The position numbers and the translations under genes are program-made. Positions 53,590 through 62,143 of a stretch of DNA of 64,000 nt are shown one piece after another (the stretch's first letter is position 1; each line of letters opens with the position of its first letter). This DNA comes from Polynucleobacter asymbioticus. Its GTDB lineage: Bacteria; Pseudomonadota; Gammaproteobacteria; Burkholderiales; Burkholderiaceae. Below the pieces are notes generated by a model. That model made no database searches. It saw only the letters and a list, made by a program, of their open reading frames with translations, and was not told the DNA's origin. The DNA lies in assembly GCF_018687575.1 (NCBI RefSeq), contig NZ_CP061297.1, forward strand, positions 496,001 through 560,000. Direction: 5' to 3'.

Positions 53590-54638
53590 GCTCCATTACT
53601 AAAAAACTCTCGTTCCTGGATCGCTATTTAACGGTCTGGATTTTTGTGGCAATGGCAGTCGGTATTGCCTTAGGCCATTTCATTCCTGGTGTTGAGGGGT
53701 TTATTAACTCTTTTCAGGTCGGCACTACAAATCTTCCAATTGCTATTGGTTTGATATTGATGATGTACCCACCCTTTGCTAAGGTTCGTTACGAAGACTT
53801 GCCTGACGTATTTAAAGATAAGCGTATCTTTGCCATCTCTATTTTGATGAATTGGATTATTGCGCCTACCTTAATGTTCTTTTTGGCGATTACTTTTGTA
53901 CCTGACCAACCTGAATATATGGCCGGCCTCATTTTGATTGGTATTGCACCTTGTGTTGCGATGGTGATTATTTGGAATGATCTGGCCAAAGGATCTGCTG
54001 AATATGCTGCCGGCTTGGTGGCATTTAATGCGATCTTCCAGGTACTGTTTTTTAGTGTCTATGCCTATTTCTTCCTCACTGTGCTGCCACCATACTTTGG
54101 CCTGGCTGGCTCGAATATCAGTGTAGGTATGGGGCAGATTGCTGAGAGTGTCTTTATCTACTTGGGCATCCCCTGTATTGCTGGAATATTGACAAGGGTG
54201 GTGATGCTCAAGTTCATGACTAAAGCGCATTATCACGAGCAGTTTGTACCGCGTATTGGCAAGATCACTTTAATTGCGTTGCTCTTTACCATTGTCGTGA
54301 TGTTTAGCCTTAAAGGCGGGGTGATCTTAACGCTTCCAATGGATGTCGTCACTATCGCTGTTCCATTGCTCGTGTTCTTCCTCATCATGTTCTTGCTGAC
54401 TTTCTTTGTGACTAGCAAGATGGGGATTGATTACAAACGCTGCTGCACGCTGTCGTTTACCGCTTCAAGTAATAATTTTGAGTTGGCTATTGCGGTAGCA
54501 ATTGCAGTATTCGGTATCAATTCTGGAGCTGCCTTTGCTGCGGTCATAGGCCCCTTGGTTGAGGTGCCCATCATGATTGGTCTAGTGACGGTGGCTTTGT
54601 GGTTTAAAGAAAGTTTTTTCAAAAAGGAAAAAGCTTAA
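53586..54638 (+). CDS. acr3: Arsenite efflux permease Acr3
   Basis: Inner-membrane protein of 350 residues with about ten transmembrane segments. [42 protein letters not shown] and [18 protein letters not shown] are Acr3 signatures; the conserved cysteine in APC is present. It expels arsenite using the proton-motive force. It is followed with no gap by arsH. Confidence 0.93.
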   Translation: MSSITKKLSFLDRYLTVWIFVAMAVGIALGHFIPGVEGFINSFQVGTTNLPIAIGLILMMYPPFAKVRYEDLPDVFKDKRIFAISILMNWIIAPTLMFFLAITFVPDQPEYMAGLILIGIAPCVAMVIIWNDLAKGSAEYAAGLVAFNAIFQVLFFSVYAYFFLTVLPPYFGLAGSNISVGMGQIAESVFIYLGIPCIAGILTRVVMLKFMTKAHYHEQFVPRIGKITLIALLFTIVVMFSLKGGVILTLPMDVVTIAVPLLVFFLIMFLLTFFVTSKMGIDYKRCCTLSFTASSNNFELAIAVAIAVFGINSGAAFAAVIGPLVEVPIMIGLVTVALWFKESFFKKEKA

Positions 54639-55358
54639 ATGTTTGAATCCCCGCTCCAATTCCCATCTCTAGTGGAGGATCTTTTTCAGATTCCTGAAAT
54701 TGAAAAACTTAGCACAAGCTCTATTGATCATGCGCCTAAATTTTTATTGCTCTACGGATCACTGCGTGAGAGATCCTTTAGTAGACTTCTGACTTTTGAA
54801 GCGGCCAGATTATTAACCGCGATGGGTGGGGAGGTCAAAATATTTGACCCTACTGGACTACCTTTGGTTGATAGCGCACCTGATAGCCATCCAAAGGTAC
54901 AGGAGTTACGTCAACTGGCTTTATGGGCAGAGGGTATGGTTTGGACTTCACCAGAGCGACATGGCGCGATGACTGGACTCTTAAAAACGCAGATTGATTG
55001 GATTCCACTAGCGGATGGTGCTGTGAGACCAACTCAGGGTAAGACTTTGGCTGTAATGCAGGTTTGTGGAGGATCGCAATCCTTTAATGCTGTCAATCAA
55101 ATGCGTATCTTGGGCCGATGGATGAGGATGATTACCATCCCCAATCAATCATCAGTTGCCAAGGCTTTTGCGGAGTTTGAAGAGGACGGGCGCATGAAAC
55201 CATCCTCCTTCTATGATCGCGTGGTGGATGTCATGGAAGAGCTCTATAAGTTCACATTATTGACTCGTGGAATTAGTGAATACTTGACAGATCGCTACAG
55301 CGAACGAAAAGAGTCTGCCGAGGAATTATCTAAGCGGGTAAATCAAAGGGCCATTTAG
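54639..55358 (+). CDS. arsH: NADPH-dependent FMN reductase ArsH
   Basis: Flavodoxin-like protein of 239 residues: [23 protein letters not shown] (FMN phosphate site), [21 protein letters not shown], and [23 protein letters not shown]. ArsH oxidises or detoxifies organic arsenicals. It closes the arsR-arsC-acr3-arsH operon; a toxin-antitoxin pair follows. Confidence 0.92.
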   Translation: MFESPLQFPSLVEDLFQIPEIEKLSTSSIDHAPKFLLLYGSLRERSFSRLLTFEAARLLTAMGGEVKIFDPTGLPLVDSAPDSHPKVQELRQLALWAEGMVWTSPERHGAMTGLLKTQIDWIPLADGAVRPTQGKTLAVMQVCGGSQSFNAVNQMRILGRWMRMITIPNQSSVAKAFAEFEEDGRMKPSSFYDRVVDVMEELYKFTLLTRGISEYLTDRYSERKESAEELSKRVNQRAI

Positions 55359-55423
55359 CCTCTTAAGATTCGTGAGGTCTACATACCCTCGCTATTGGAT
55401 GGCCCTTGCGCAACATGGTTGTT

Positions 55424-55449
55424 TGATGATAACATATTTGTTAGCATCA
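55424..55449. promoter_or_regulatory. Near-perfect palindrome, candidate HigA operator
   Basis: TGATGATAACA-TATT-TGTTAGCATCA: 10 of 11 pairs match. It ends four bases before the toxin ATG at 55454. TTGCGC (55406-55411) and TAACAT (55430-55435) form a possible promoter that the palindrome would cover. Confidence 0.6.
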
Positions 55450-55453
55450 TTGA

Positions 55454-55777
55454 ATGACCTACACCATTAGCTATTACAGCCCCGATGTATTGGAGCAAAT
55501 TTTTGATTTACCTATTTCTTTGCAGGCACGCTACATTGCTTTGACACAGCGGATGATTGAATATGGGCCGCATTTAGGTTTGCCACATACCGATTCGTTT
55601 GGAAGTGGTTTATTTGAGCTTAGGCTAAAGGGTATTGAGGGGATTGCAAGAGTTTTCTTTTGTACCGTGGTGGAGCGGGAGATTGTGATGTTGCATAGCT
55701 TTATTAAGAAATCGCAGAAAACTCCCAATAAAGAATTAAGGCTGGCTAAGTTGAGAATGAGGGAAGTGAAATTATGA
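55454..55777 (+). CDS. higB: HigB/Gp49-like RelE-family toxin
   Basis: Protein of 107 residues of the phage-derived Gp49/HigB group: ISYYSPDVLEQIFDLPISLQ at the start, then GLPHTDSFGSGLFELRLKG and IARVFFCTVVEREIVMLHSFIKKSQKTP, the RelE-fold core. It is expected to cut mRNA on the ribosome. The toxin precedes the antitoxin, as in higBA, with an ATGA overlap. Confidence 0.88.
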   Translation: MTYTISYYSPDVLEQIFDLPISLQARYIALTQRMIEYGPHLGLPHTDSFGSGLFELRLKGIEGIARVFFCTVVEREIVMLHSFIKKSQKTPNKELRLAKLRMREVKL

Positions 55778-56073
55778 AGACAAAGACATTGACCCATAAA
55801 CAAGCAGTTAGCAAGATGTTAAAAAATCCAGCAGTCAAGGCTGAAGTCGAGCGTTTAAATAAAGAGGAGTTTGCTATTCTTGATGAAATACTGCAGGCTC
55901 GTAAAGCCGCAGGTTTATCTCAGGCTGAAGTGGCTCGCAGAATGGGTACACAAGCTCCTGCTATAGCAAGGCTCGAAAGCTCTTTGGCAACTGGAAAGCA
56001 CTCCCCAAGTTTAAGTACGCTCCGAAAGTATGCTGCTGCCTTAGGTAAGAGAGTCGAATTACACCTAGTCTGA
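55774..56073 (+). CDS. higA: HigA-like XRE-family antitoxin
   Basis: Protein of 99 residues with a helix-turn-helix (about 45-92, LSQAEVARRMGTQAPAIARLES) preceded by a helical region. It should bind HigB and repress the pair through the palindrome at 55424-55449. Confidence 0.88.
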   Translation: MKTKTLTHKQAVSKMLKNPAVKAEVERLNKEEFAILDEILQARKAAGLSQAEVARRMGTQAPAIARLESSLATGKHSPSLSTLRKYAAALGKRVELHLV

Positions 56074-56101
56074 GTATCAGCTATTTTCGAATGATTATTG
56101 G

Positions 56102-56338
56102 CTATGCTCTAAATGACCTAACAAGATTCTCTAAAGCAAAAGCATCATTGGCGTGTCTAAGCTCATCAATCGATATCCGGAGCTTCTTGAGCTCCTTGCA
56201 GGATAACTTCTGCAATTTTTTACGATCCATACCGTAGGTATCTACGAGATAGCGAGCTCTAGAAAGGCATATCTGCAGGCGGATCAGCCAGTAGATGGCA
56301 AAAATTCCTGGAGCGAGCAAGAGAAGCAAAATACTCAT
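56102..56338 (-). CDS. Small single-pass membrane protein, unknown
   Basis: Putative protein of 78 residues: an N-terminal transmembrane segment (about 2-23) and a charged helical tail (RARYLVDTYGMDRKKLQKLSCKELKKLRISI and onward). I recognise no family. It begins only 14 bases after the terminator of uspA, so it needs read-through or a promoter inside the hairpin region. It could be a genuine small protein or a fortuitous frame; amino-acid make-up favours a real one. Confidence 0.5.
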   Translation of the reverse strand: MSILLLLLAPGIFAIYWLIRLQICLSRARYLVDTYGMDRKKLQKLSCKELKKLRISIDELRHANDAFALENLVRSFRA

Positions 56339-56351
56339 TTAGTAACCCATC

Positions 56352-56376
56352 AAAAAGGCCGTCACAGGGACGGCCT
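56352..56376 (-). terminator. Intrinsic terminator after uspA
   Basis: AGGCCGTC (56356-56363) and GACGGCCT (56369-56376) with a five-base loop. Read on the minus strand, the stem is followed by TTTTT. Confidence 0.85.
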
Positions 56377-56408
56377 ATTGAAGTTAATCTATTGATTAAC
56401 CTCAATAC

Positions 56409-56834
56409 TTATTTAACTAATAAAACAGCTTGTTTGGCTGTGTTGCTGACTCTCTGAGCAACAGAGCCCATCATGGCGTCAACAATACCACTGCGACCTT
56501 TTGAGCCCATGACGATAAGATCAAACTTTTCTTTATTGGCCAAGGCAATAATTTCCTTGGCAATGTTGCCACGCTTAATCACCATATTATGTTTAACCCC
56601 AGCAGTATCAAGCGCCTTTTGGGCTGCCTTGAGATCTTTCTCGCTCACTTCACGGAGGTAGTCATCGATGACGCTATTAGCCACAAACTGCTTGACATGA
56701 CCCAGGCCAATATCGTCATGGACGCTAATCAAGGTTACGGTGCATTTGCTGCGCAAATCTTTAGCTAGCTTCCCAACATACTTGGCTGCATTGAGTGAAG
56801 ATTTTGAGCCGTCGACTGGTAAAAGTATTTTCAT
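56409..56834 (-). CDS. Universal stress protein, UspA family
   Basis: Protein of 141 residues: KILLPVDGSKSSLNAAKYVGKLA at the start and the ATP-binding MGSKGRSGIVDAMMGSVAQRVSNTA near the end (G-2x-G-9x-G-S/T pattern). It probably binds ATP and acts in stress survival. It is followed by a terminator. Confidence 0.92.
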   Translation of the reverse strand: MKILLPVDGSKSSLNAAKYVGKLAKDLRSKCTVTLISVHDDIGLGHVKQFVANSVIDDYLREVSEKDLKAAQKALDTAGVKHNMVIKRGNIAKEIIALANKEKFDLIVMGSKGRSGIVDAMMGSVAQRVSNTAKQAVLLVK

Positions 56835-56920
56835 TTGTCCCTCTATTTATAGTTAATAAACTGCACCTGCATATGACTAATTTACTATGAAAATTGCCAT
56901 AAATCTACGAATAACCTAGT

Positions 56921-56940
56921 AATCTATTGATATATAGATT
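56921..56940. repeat. AT-rich inverted repeat upstream of uspA
   Basis: AATCTAT-TGATAT-ATAGATT has perfect 7-base arms between the TauE/SafE stop and the uspA start. There is no T run, so it is more likely an operator or a weak 3' hairpin than a terminator. Confidence 0.35.
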
Positions 56941-56946
56941 CTGTGC

Positions 56947-57720
56947 TTATTTCAGAAAGGCATCGTAGAAGGTCTTGACGATGAGAATGCTTACTAGAAT
57001 AAAGAAGCCCTTACGAATAAAGGAATTGCCATGCTTCAGTGCAATCTTAGTGCCAATTTGACCCCCTATCAGGTTGGCGCCGGCCATTAGTAGGCCCAGT
57101 TGCCAGTCAAAATAGCCAAGATAGAAAAACACACATAGCGCACCTAAATTGGAGGCAATGTTCAGGCACTTTGCCGGTGCTGCAGACCGCAAAAAATCAA
57201 ATCCTAGTACACGGGTGTAGAAGAGCTTATAAAAAGCACCTGCTCCAGGCCCCAGAAAGCCGTCATAAAAACCAATAATGCCGGCACCAGTAGACGCGAT
57301 CGCTTTTTGTTTGCGATGCTCATGCTTAGGCGCATGCACTAGGCCTGCATTCGATTTAATGTTAAAGATCAGTAGTGCCAGCAATAAAAATGGCAGGGCA
57401 CCCCTAAGCCATTCAGTTGGCAATTGAGTCACAAGGTAAGCCCCTGCAACCGAAGCAAAAAAAGCGCAGGAAGAGGAGATGATTACCAAGCCCCAAGGAC
57501 TCTTATTGGCTCGACTGTACTGAATGGCCGAACCAATTGTTCCTACGATAGAGCCAAACTTATTCACTGATAGCAAGGTGGCTGGTGGAAAGCCTGGAAG
57601 GGCTGCAAAAAGGGCCGGCACTTGAATCATTCCACCGCCGCCAATAATGGAATCGACCAAGCCTGCAAATAGGGCGCAGGCCAGCAAGAGGCCGAGATCG
57701 AAAGCGGAGAGTTCAAGCAT
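56947..57720 (-). CDS. TauE/SafE-family (TSUP) anion exporter
   Basis: Membrane protein of 257 residues with about eight transmembrane segments. LLACALFAGLVDSIIGGGGMIQVPALFAALPG is the TSUP signature, and GFYDGFLGPGAGAFYKL the second-half counterpart. It is thought to move sulfite, sulfoacetate or related organosulfonates. No sulfonate genes are next to it. Confidence 0.88.
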   Translation of the reverse strand: MLELSAFDLGLLLACALFAGLVDSIIGGGGMIQVPALFAALPGFPPATLLSVNKFGSIVGTIGSAIQYSRANKSPWGLVIISSSCAFFASVAGAYLVTQLPTEWLRGALPFLLLALLIFNIKSNAGLVHAPKHEHRKQKAIASTGAGIIGFYDGFLGPGAGAFYKLFYTRVLGFDFLRSAAPAKCLNIASNLGALCVFFYLGYFDWQLGLLMAGANLIGGQIGTKIALKHGNSFIRKGFFILVSILIVKTFYDAFLK

Positions 57721-57828
57721 TGTCTATGAATTTTTTAGTTCTTTTGTACATCCCAGCTCATTTTAGAGGGGTTTCATTCTGGATGCTTTTGGATTCTATT
57801 ATTTGCCCAGGCGGAGGTGGATAATCTA

Positions 57829-58728
57829 GTGCAAATGAAAGTCAATGCTGAAGGCGTCTCCTCATCTATGGTGTTTTTGCCTGCTGGGCAAGATCATGCC
57901 TGTCTGTTGGATTTCTTTATCACCACCTTCCCGCATGTTGATCAGGGTGAGTGGGAAGCGCGTTTTGCAGAAGGTCTGATATTTAATCAAGAGGGTGAGG
58001 CACTTGCTGCGGATGCTGCCTATATTCCTAATATCCACTTGCTGTATTTCAGGCGCTTGGCTAGAGAACCGGAAATACCTTTTGATGAAACAGTTCTATT
58101 TCAGGATGAATATATTCTGGTGGCAGATAAACCCCATTTTTTACCGGTAACACCTAGTGGTCTTTATTTGCATCAAACGCTATTAAATCGCCTAAAGAAA
58201 AAAACGGGTATTCAAAATCTGAGTCCGATGCATCGGATTGATCGCGATACGGCAGGCCTAGTGATCTTCTCTGTGAATCCAAATCAAAGAGCTCAATATC
58301 AAAACTTGTTTAGGGATCGCGCAGTCAAAAAAGTCTATGAGGCGATTGCGCCATACTCTGAAGACCTCATCAATCAATTGCCGATGACTTATCAAAGCAG
58401 GCTGGAGGAATCTGAGCATTTCCTGCAGATGGAGGAAGTAGAGGGCGAGCCCAATGCTGATACCTTGATTGAATTACTTGAAGTAAGCAAGCCCTGGGCG
58501 AAGTACCGCCTAACTCCGGGTAGCGGCAAGAAGCACCAATTGCGTTGTCATCTTAATAGCCTGGGTATTCCTATTCGGCATGATCAAATCTACCCAATCC
58601 TGACCCCCTATCAAGAGTATGATTTGGACTTTTCCAAACCCTTGCAACTCTTAGCAAAAGAGATTCATTTCAAAGACCCGATAACAGGGCAAGAAAGATC
58701 CTTTGCTAGCCCAAGAGTGCTTGCTTGA
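57829..58728 (+). CDS. RluA-family RNA pseudouridine synthase
   Basis: Protein of 299 residues. The catalytic Asp is in MHRIDRDTAGLVIFSVN. VTPSGLYLHQTLLNRLK and PGSGKKHQLRCHLNSLGIPI fit RluA-type synthases. There is no S4 domain, so it resembles RluA/TruC more than RluC/D; the target uridine is not clear. The GTG at 57829 has GGAGGTGG (57813-57820) eight bases upstream; an earlier GTG at 57817 lies inside that site. dusA follows after 7 bases. Confidence 0.85.
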   Translation: MQMKVNAEGVSSSMVFLPAGQDHACLLDFFITTFPHVDQGEWEARFAEGLIFNQEGEALAADAAYIPNIHLLYFRRLAREPEIPFDETVLFQDEYILVADKPHFLPVTPSGLYLHQTLLNRLKKKTGIQNLSPMHRIDRDTAGLVIFSVNPNQRAQYQNLFRDRAVKKVYEAIAPYSEDLINQLPMTYQSRLEESEHFLQMEEVEGEPNADTLIELLEVSKPWAKYRLTPGSGKKHQLRCHLNSLGIPIRHDQIYPILTPYQEYDLDFSKPLQLLAKEIHFKDPITGQERSFASPRVLA

Positions 58729-58735
58729 AACGCGT

Positions 58736-59818
58736 ATGACTGTAAAGCCTGCTAAACGACTAGCCGTTGCCCCAATGATGGAGTGGACCGACCGTCATTG
58801 TCGTTCTTTTCATCGTTCTCTGACTAAAGATGCTGTGCTCTATACCGAGATGGTTACTACTGGTGCACTCATTCATGGGGATGTGCCGCGTCATTTGGAT
58901 TATTCGCAAGAGCAGCATCCGGTTGTTCTTCAGTTGGGTGGATCGGAGCCATCAGATTTGGCTAAAGCTGCAGAGTTGGCTCGGCAGTGGGGCTATGACG
59001 AGATTGATCTCAACTGCGGTTGTCCTTCTGAGCGCGTTCAGCGCGGCGCCTTTGGTGCTTGCTTAATGGCTGAGCCACAACTCGTTGCCGATTGCGTCAA
59101 AGCAATGAAGGCGGCTGTAGATACTCCGATCACTGTAAAGCATCGTCTTGGTTTAGATTCTATGGACGCCGCGAATTCTGAAGCAGATTATCAATTTGCT
59201 CTGAACTTTATTCTTGCCGTAGCGGATGCTGGTGCGAGCCAGGTAACTATCCACGCTCGCAATGCTGTGCTCAAAGGTTTATCCCCAAAAGAAAATCGTA
59301 GTAAACCACCATTACGTTATGAGGTTGCTGCAAAGCTTCGCCTGGATGCGCAAAAGCAATTTCCGAGCCTGAAGGTATTGCTCAATGGCGGACTAGAAAG
59401 CAATGAACAAATTGCTGGTCACTGGGATGACTTTGATGGCTTTATGGTGGGCAGAGCGGCCTATCATTTCCCTGCAATGTTGCTGGGTTGGGATGACATG
59501 ATCAAGACTCATGGTGACGCTGCTGGCTATCTTTTTAGTGAGACGGAATGGCACCGTATTCAGATTGCGTTAGTGAAACAAGTCCAAGCCTGGTTTGATG
59601 AATGTCGCGCTAAAGAGAAGCCTTTTTATATCGGTGCCTTTACCCGTCATATTTTGGGCTTAGCTCATGGCAGGGCGGGTTCGCGTTACTGGCGCCAGCG
59701 CCTTTCTGACCACCATGCCTTGGCTAAAGTCCAAAGTAAGGCCGCTATTGTGGACTTCTTTATCGATGCCAGTCTGACCCTGGGGGATTGGGCTGCTTTT
59801 GAGTTTGAAGGAGCCTAA
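58736..59818 (+). CDS. dusA: tRNA-dihydrouridine(20/20a) synthase DusA
   Basis: FMN TIM-barrel enzyme of 360 residues: LAVAPMMEWTDRHCRSFHR, LNCGCPSERVQRGAFGACLM with the catalytic Cys, and VKHRLGLDSM typical of DusA. It reduces uridines in the tRNA D-loop. The start is the ATG at 58736, which gives the conserved N-terminus; an in-frame TTG 33 bases earlier would run into the upstream gene. Confidence 0.92.
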   Translation: MTVKPAKRLAVAPMMEWTDRHCRSFHRSLTKDAVLYTEMVTTGALIHGDVPRHLDYSQEQHPVVLQLGGSEPSDLAKAAELARQWGYDEIDLNCGCPSERVQRGAFGACLMAEPQLVADCVKAMKAAVDTPITVKHRLGLDSMDAANSEADYQFALNFILAVADAGASQVTIHARNAVLKGLSPKENRSKPPLRYEVAAKLRLDAQKQFPSLKVLLNGGLESNEQIAGHWDDFDGFMVGRAAYHFPAMLLGWDDMIKTHGDAAGYLFSETEWHRIQIALVKQVQAWFDECRAKEKPFYIGAFTRHILGLAHGRAGSRYWRQRLSDHHALAKVQSKAAIVDFFIDASLTLGDWAAFEFEGA

Positions 59819-59838
59819 ATCGCCCATCTAAGCCATTT

Positions 59839-59868
59839 TTGACAGGGTTTTAGCTCAAAAGCTATAAT
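59839..59868 (+). promoter_or_regulatory. Strong promoter of tRNA-His
   Basis: TTGACA (59839-59844), 18-base spacer, TATAAT (59863-59868): both hexamers match consensus exactly. Transcription would start about 7 bases before the tRNA. Confidence 0.9.
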
Positions 59869-59881
59869 CTAAGTCTTCAGT

Positions 59882-59958
59882 GGCGGACGTAGCTCAGTTG
59901 GTAGAGTCCCAGATTGTGATTCTGGTTGTCGCGGGTTCGAGCCCCGTCGTTCGCCCCA
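59882..59958 (+). tRNA. hisT-tRNA: tRNA-His (GTG anticodon)
   Basis: Cloverleaf with acceptor GCGGACG/CGTTCGC (G-T wobble at 4-69), D-arm AGCTCAGTTGGTAGAGT, anticodon arm CCAGA-TTGTGAT-TCTGG with GTG, and T-arm GCGGGTTCGAGCCCCGT. The extra G-1 (59882) pairs with C73 as required for histidine tRNA. CCA is encoded. Confidence 0.97.
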
Positions 59959-59977
59959 CCGAATATTGCAGTATCCT

Positions 59978-60009
59978 AAGGCTCCCTTTGTGGAGCTTTT
60001 TTATTTTTC
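59978..60009 (+). terminator. Intrinsic terminator after tRNA-His
   Basis: AAGGCTCC-CTTTGT-GGAGCTTT followed by a T-rich run to 60009. Confidence 0.88.
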
Positions 60010-60021
60010 TCGATTTTAGCC

Positions 60022-60792
60022 ATGAAAAAATTCGACATTCTTCCAATTCTGTTTGGTGTGCTGCTCTCTGTCATCGCGCTGTATTTCATGTTGCGACCAT
60101 CTACTGCAACTAGTGCACCTGTCTCAACTATTCCCACTATAAAAGTAGGCAATGTTTCTTGGGATCAAACTGAGATGACGATTGCTGATGTCAAAACCTT
60201 TGCTGATGCGACTGGGTTCGTCAGTCAGGCCGAGAAAAATGGTGGTGGGCTTTCTTATGAATCTGGCTTTGTCAAAAAACCAGGTTGGACTTGGAAAACC
60301 CCCTATGGCGTTGCTGCCAAAGCGAGTGAGCCTGCAGTCCATCTCAATCAATCTGAAGCTGCCTCTGTTTGCCGTTTTCATGGCAAGCGTTTACCCACTG
60401 AAGCGGAGTGGACCACCGCAGCTTTTCTTGAGCAAAGACAGACTCCTCCAGCGGGCTATACCAAGGGTCAGCGATATCCCTTTCCTGGTGGCGCCACTCC
60501 AGAAGTTTCTCATTGCCTAAGTGGCTGTGGTGAATACAAAGGTGTAGCACCAGTAGGCGCATTAAACCGGGGTACTGGTCATGTGCCTGCAGGCACGACC
60601 AAGCCAGGCGTCAATGGTTTATTGGACATGGGTGGCAATGTTTGGGAGTGGACCGCAACTGAGCGCAATGGCGGATTCATTACTCGTGGGGCTTCCTGGT
60701 GGTATGGACCAGAGCGGCAAAAGGAGTCAGATGTGGAGTCTAAGCCTGCTGATATTGGCGTGGTTTATATCGGCTTTCGCTGCGTTAGTTAA
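60022..60792 (+). CDS. SUMF1/FGE-domain protein, membrane anchored
   Basis: Protein of 256 residues: N-terminal anchor (about 7-24), then a formylglycine-generating-enzyme-type domain with MTIADVKTFADATG, GKRLPTEAEWTTAAF, GLLDMGGNVWEWTA, RGASWWYG and GFRC. True FGEs have two active-site cysteines just after RGGSW; here that region (RGASWWYGPERQKES) has none. So it is probably not an active FGE. It may bind a ligand or act on another substrate in the periplasm. No sulfatase gene is close. Four cysteines elsewhere (SVC, SHCLSGC, FRC) could form disulfides. Confidence 0.82.
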   Translation: MKKFDILPILFGVLLSVIALYFMLRPSTATSAPVSTIPTIKVGNVSWDQTEMTIADVKTFADATGFVSQAEKNGGGLSYESGFVKKPGWTWKTPYGVAAKASEPAVHLNQSEAASVCRFHGKRLPTEAEWTTAAFLEQRQTPPAGYTKGQRYPFPGGATPEVSHCLSGCGEYKGVAPVGALNRGTGHVPAGTTKPGVNGLLDMGGNVWEWTATERNGGFITRGASWWYGPERQKESDVESKPADIGVVYIGFRCVS

Positions 60793-60811
60793 TCCCATGA
60801 AACAATAAGGG

Positions 60812-62137
60812 ATGACCAATCCTGTAGTTGACCCATCCGCTATTGAAATTACCCCTGAATACCAGGATGTAATCGATGCCATCGAGCGTCACGACCCGTA
60901 TATTTTTGTTAGCGGTAAAGCGGGTACGGGCAAGACAACCTTAATTGGCTATCTGCGTGAGCATATTCATGGCAACGTAGTGGTGGTTGCACCAACTGGC
61001 GTTGCTGCATTGCAGGTGAAGGGTGTCACGATTCACTCATTCTTTCGGCTGCCGCCTCGCTTGATCTTTCCGGAAGAGGATATCAAGCCTTTAAAAGATA
61101 AGCGCCTCTATAAAGATATTCGCCTACTCATCATTGATGAGATCTCCATGGTGCGAGCAGATGTAGTGGATGCGATAGATTTATTTCTGCGCGCTAACGG
61201 CCCACATAAGAGCCAACCCTTTGGCGGCATTCAGGTGATGTTTGTAGGGGACTTATTTCAGTTGCCGCCAGTTGTATCTCAAGCGGATATGCAAGTACTA
61301 TCTGAGCGCGGTTATGAAGGGCCTTACTTCTTTTGCGCTAATGCGCTGCATCGTAAAGATGTGACGATGGTGGAGTTATCCAAGATCTTCCGTCAGAAGG
61401 ATGCGCACTTTGCAGGACTGCTCAATCAAATTCGCATTAATCAAGATATTGATGAAGCGCTTGATACCCTCAATGCAGTTTGTTATGAAACTAAAAAAGA
61501 GATCGATGAACAAACAATTACTTTGACTACGACCAATGCACGCGCCGATCAAATCAATGGCGCAGGTCTGCGAGCATTAACAACCGATGCCAAGGTCTAT
61601 ACCGGTAATAGTACGGGTAAGTTCAATGTAGATGATCGCAATCTGCCATCGCCTAATCAGCTCACTCTCAAGGTGGGTGCAAAGGTCATGTTTACGGCAA
61701 CCGATAGTAACTTTCCTAAGCGCTGGGTCAATGGCACGATCGGGGTGGTTCGTGAGTTGTTACCCAACACCGTGAAGGTCATGGTACAAAACGGGCCTTA
61801 CTCTAATACAGTAGAAGTCAAAGGGCATCAGTGGGAGTCGTATCGCTATGATCACGACATGATGTCTGGAAAGATTTCACCAAACATCATTGGTACCTTT
61901 GTGCAGATCCCGCTAATGCTAGCTTGGGCTGTCACTATTCATAAGAGTCAAGGCAAGACCCTCGATAAGATCAAGGTCGACTTATCTTCTGGTGCATTTG
62001 CATCGGGACAGGTATATGTCGCACTAAGCCGTTGCACCTCGATTGAGGGCATTACCCTAGAGCAACCCATACAGCCCAAAGATGTAAGCTGTGATCAAGA
62101 GGTGAAACGCTTTTATCTTAATTGCTTACCAGCTTAA
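60812..62137 (+). CDS. Pif1/RecD-like DNA helicase
   Basis: Superfamily 1B helicase of 441 residues: Walker A GKAGTGKTT (about 33-41), VVVVAPTGVAALQVKGVTIHSFF (motif Ia), LLIIDEISMV (Walker B), GGIQVMFVGDLFQLPPV (motif III), and near the end AWAVTIHKSQGKTLDKI and VYVALSRCTSIEGI (motifs V and VI). Such proteins unwind 5'-3' and resolve G-quadruplexes or R-loops in eukaryotes; in bacteria they are a minority family. AAGG before the start, 19 bases after the SUMF1 gene. Confidence 0.88.
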   Translation: MTNPVVDPSAIEITPEYQDVIDAIERHDPYIFVSGKAGTGKTTLIGYLREHIHGNVVVVAPTGVAALQVKGVTIHSFFRLPPRLIFPEEDIKPLKDKRLYKDIRLLIIDEISMVRADVVDAIDLFLRANGPHKSQPFGGIQVMFVGDLFQLPPVVSQADMQVLSERGYEGPYFFCANALHRKDVTMVELSKIFRQKDAHFAGLLNQIRINQDIDEALDTLNAVCYETKKEIDEQTITLTTTNARADQINGAGLRALTTDAKVYTGNSTGKFNVDDRNLPSPNQLTLKVGAKVMFTATDSNFPKRWVNGTIGVVRELLPNTVKVMVQNGPYSNTVEVKGHQWESYRYDHDMMSGKISPNIIGTFVQIPLMLAWAVTIHKSQGKTLDKIKVDLSSGAFASGQVYVALSRCTSIEGITLEQPIQPKDVSCDQEVKRFYLNCLPA

Positions 62138-62143
62138 TTTGCC

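Noticed and set aside
59880..60113. Open frame across tRNA-His
   Set aside because: It spans the tRNA and its terminator; the tRNA fold is unambiguous.
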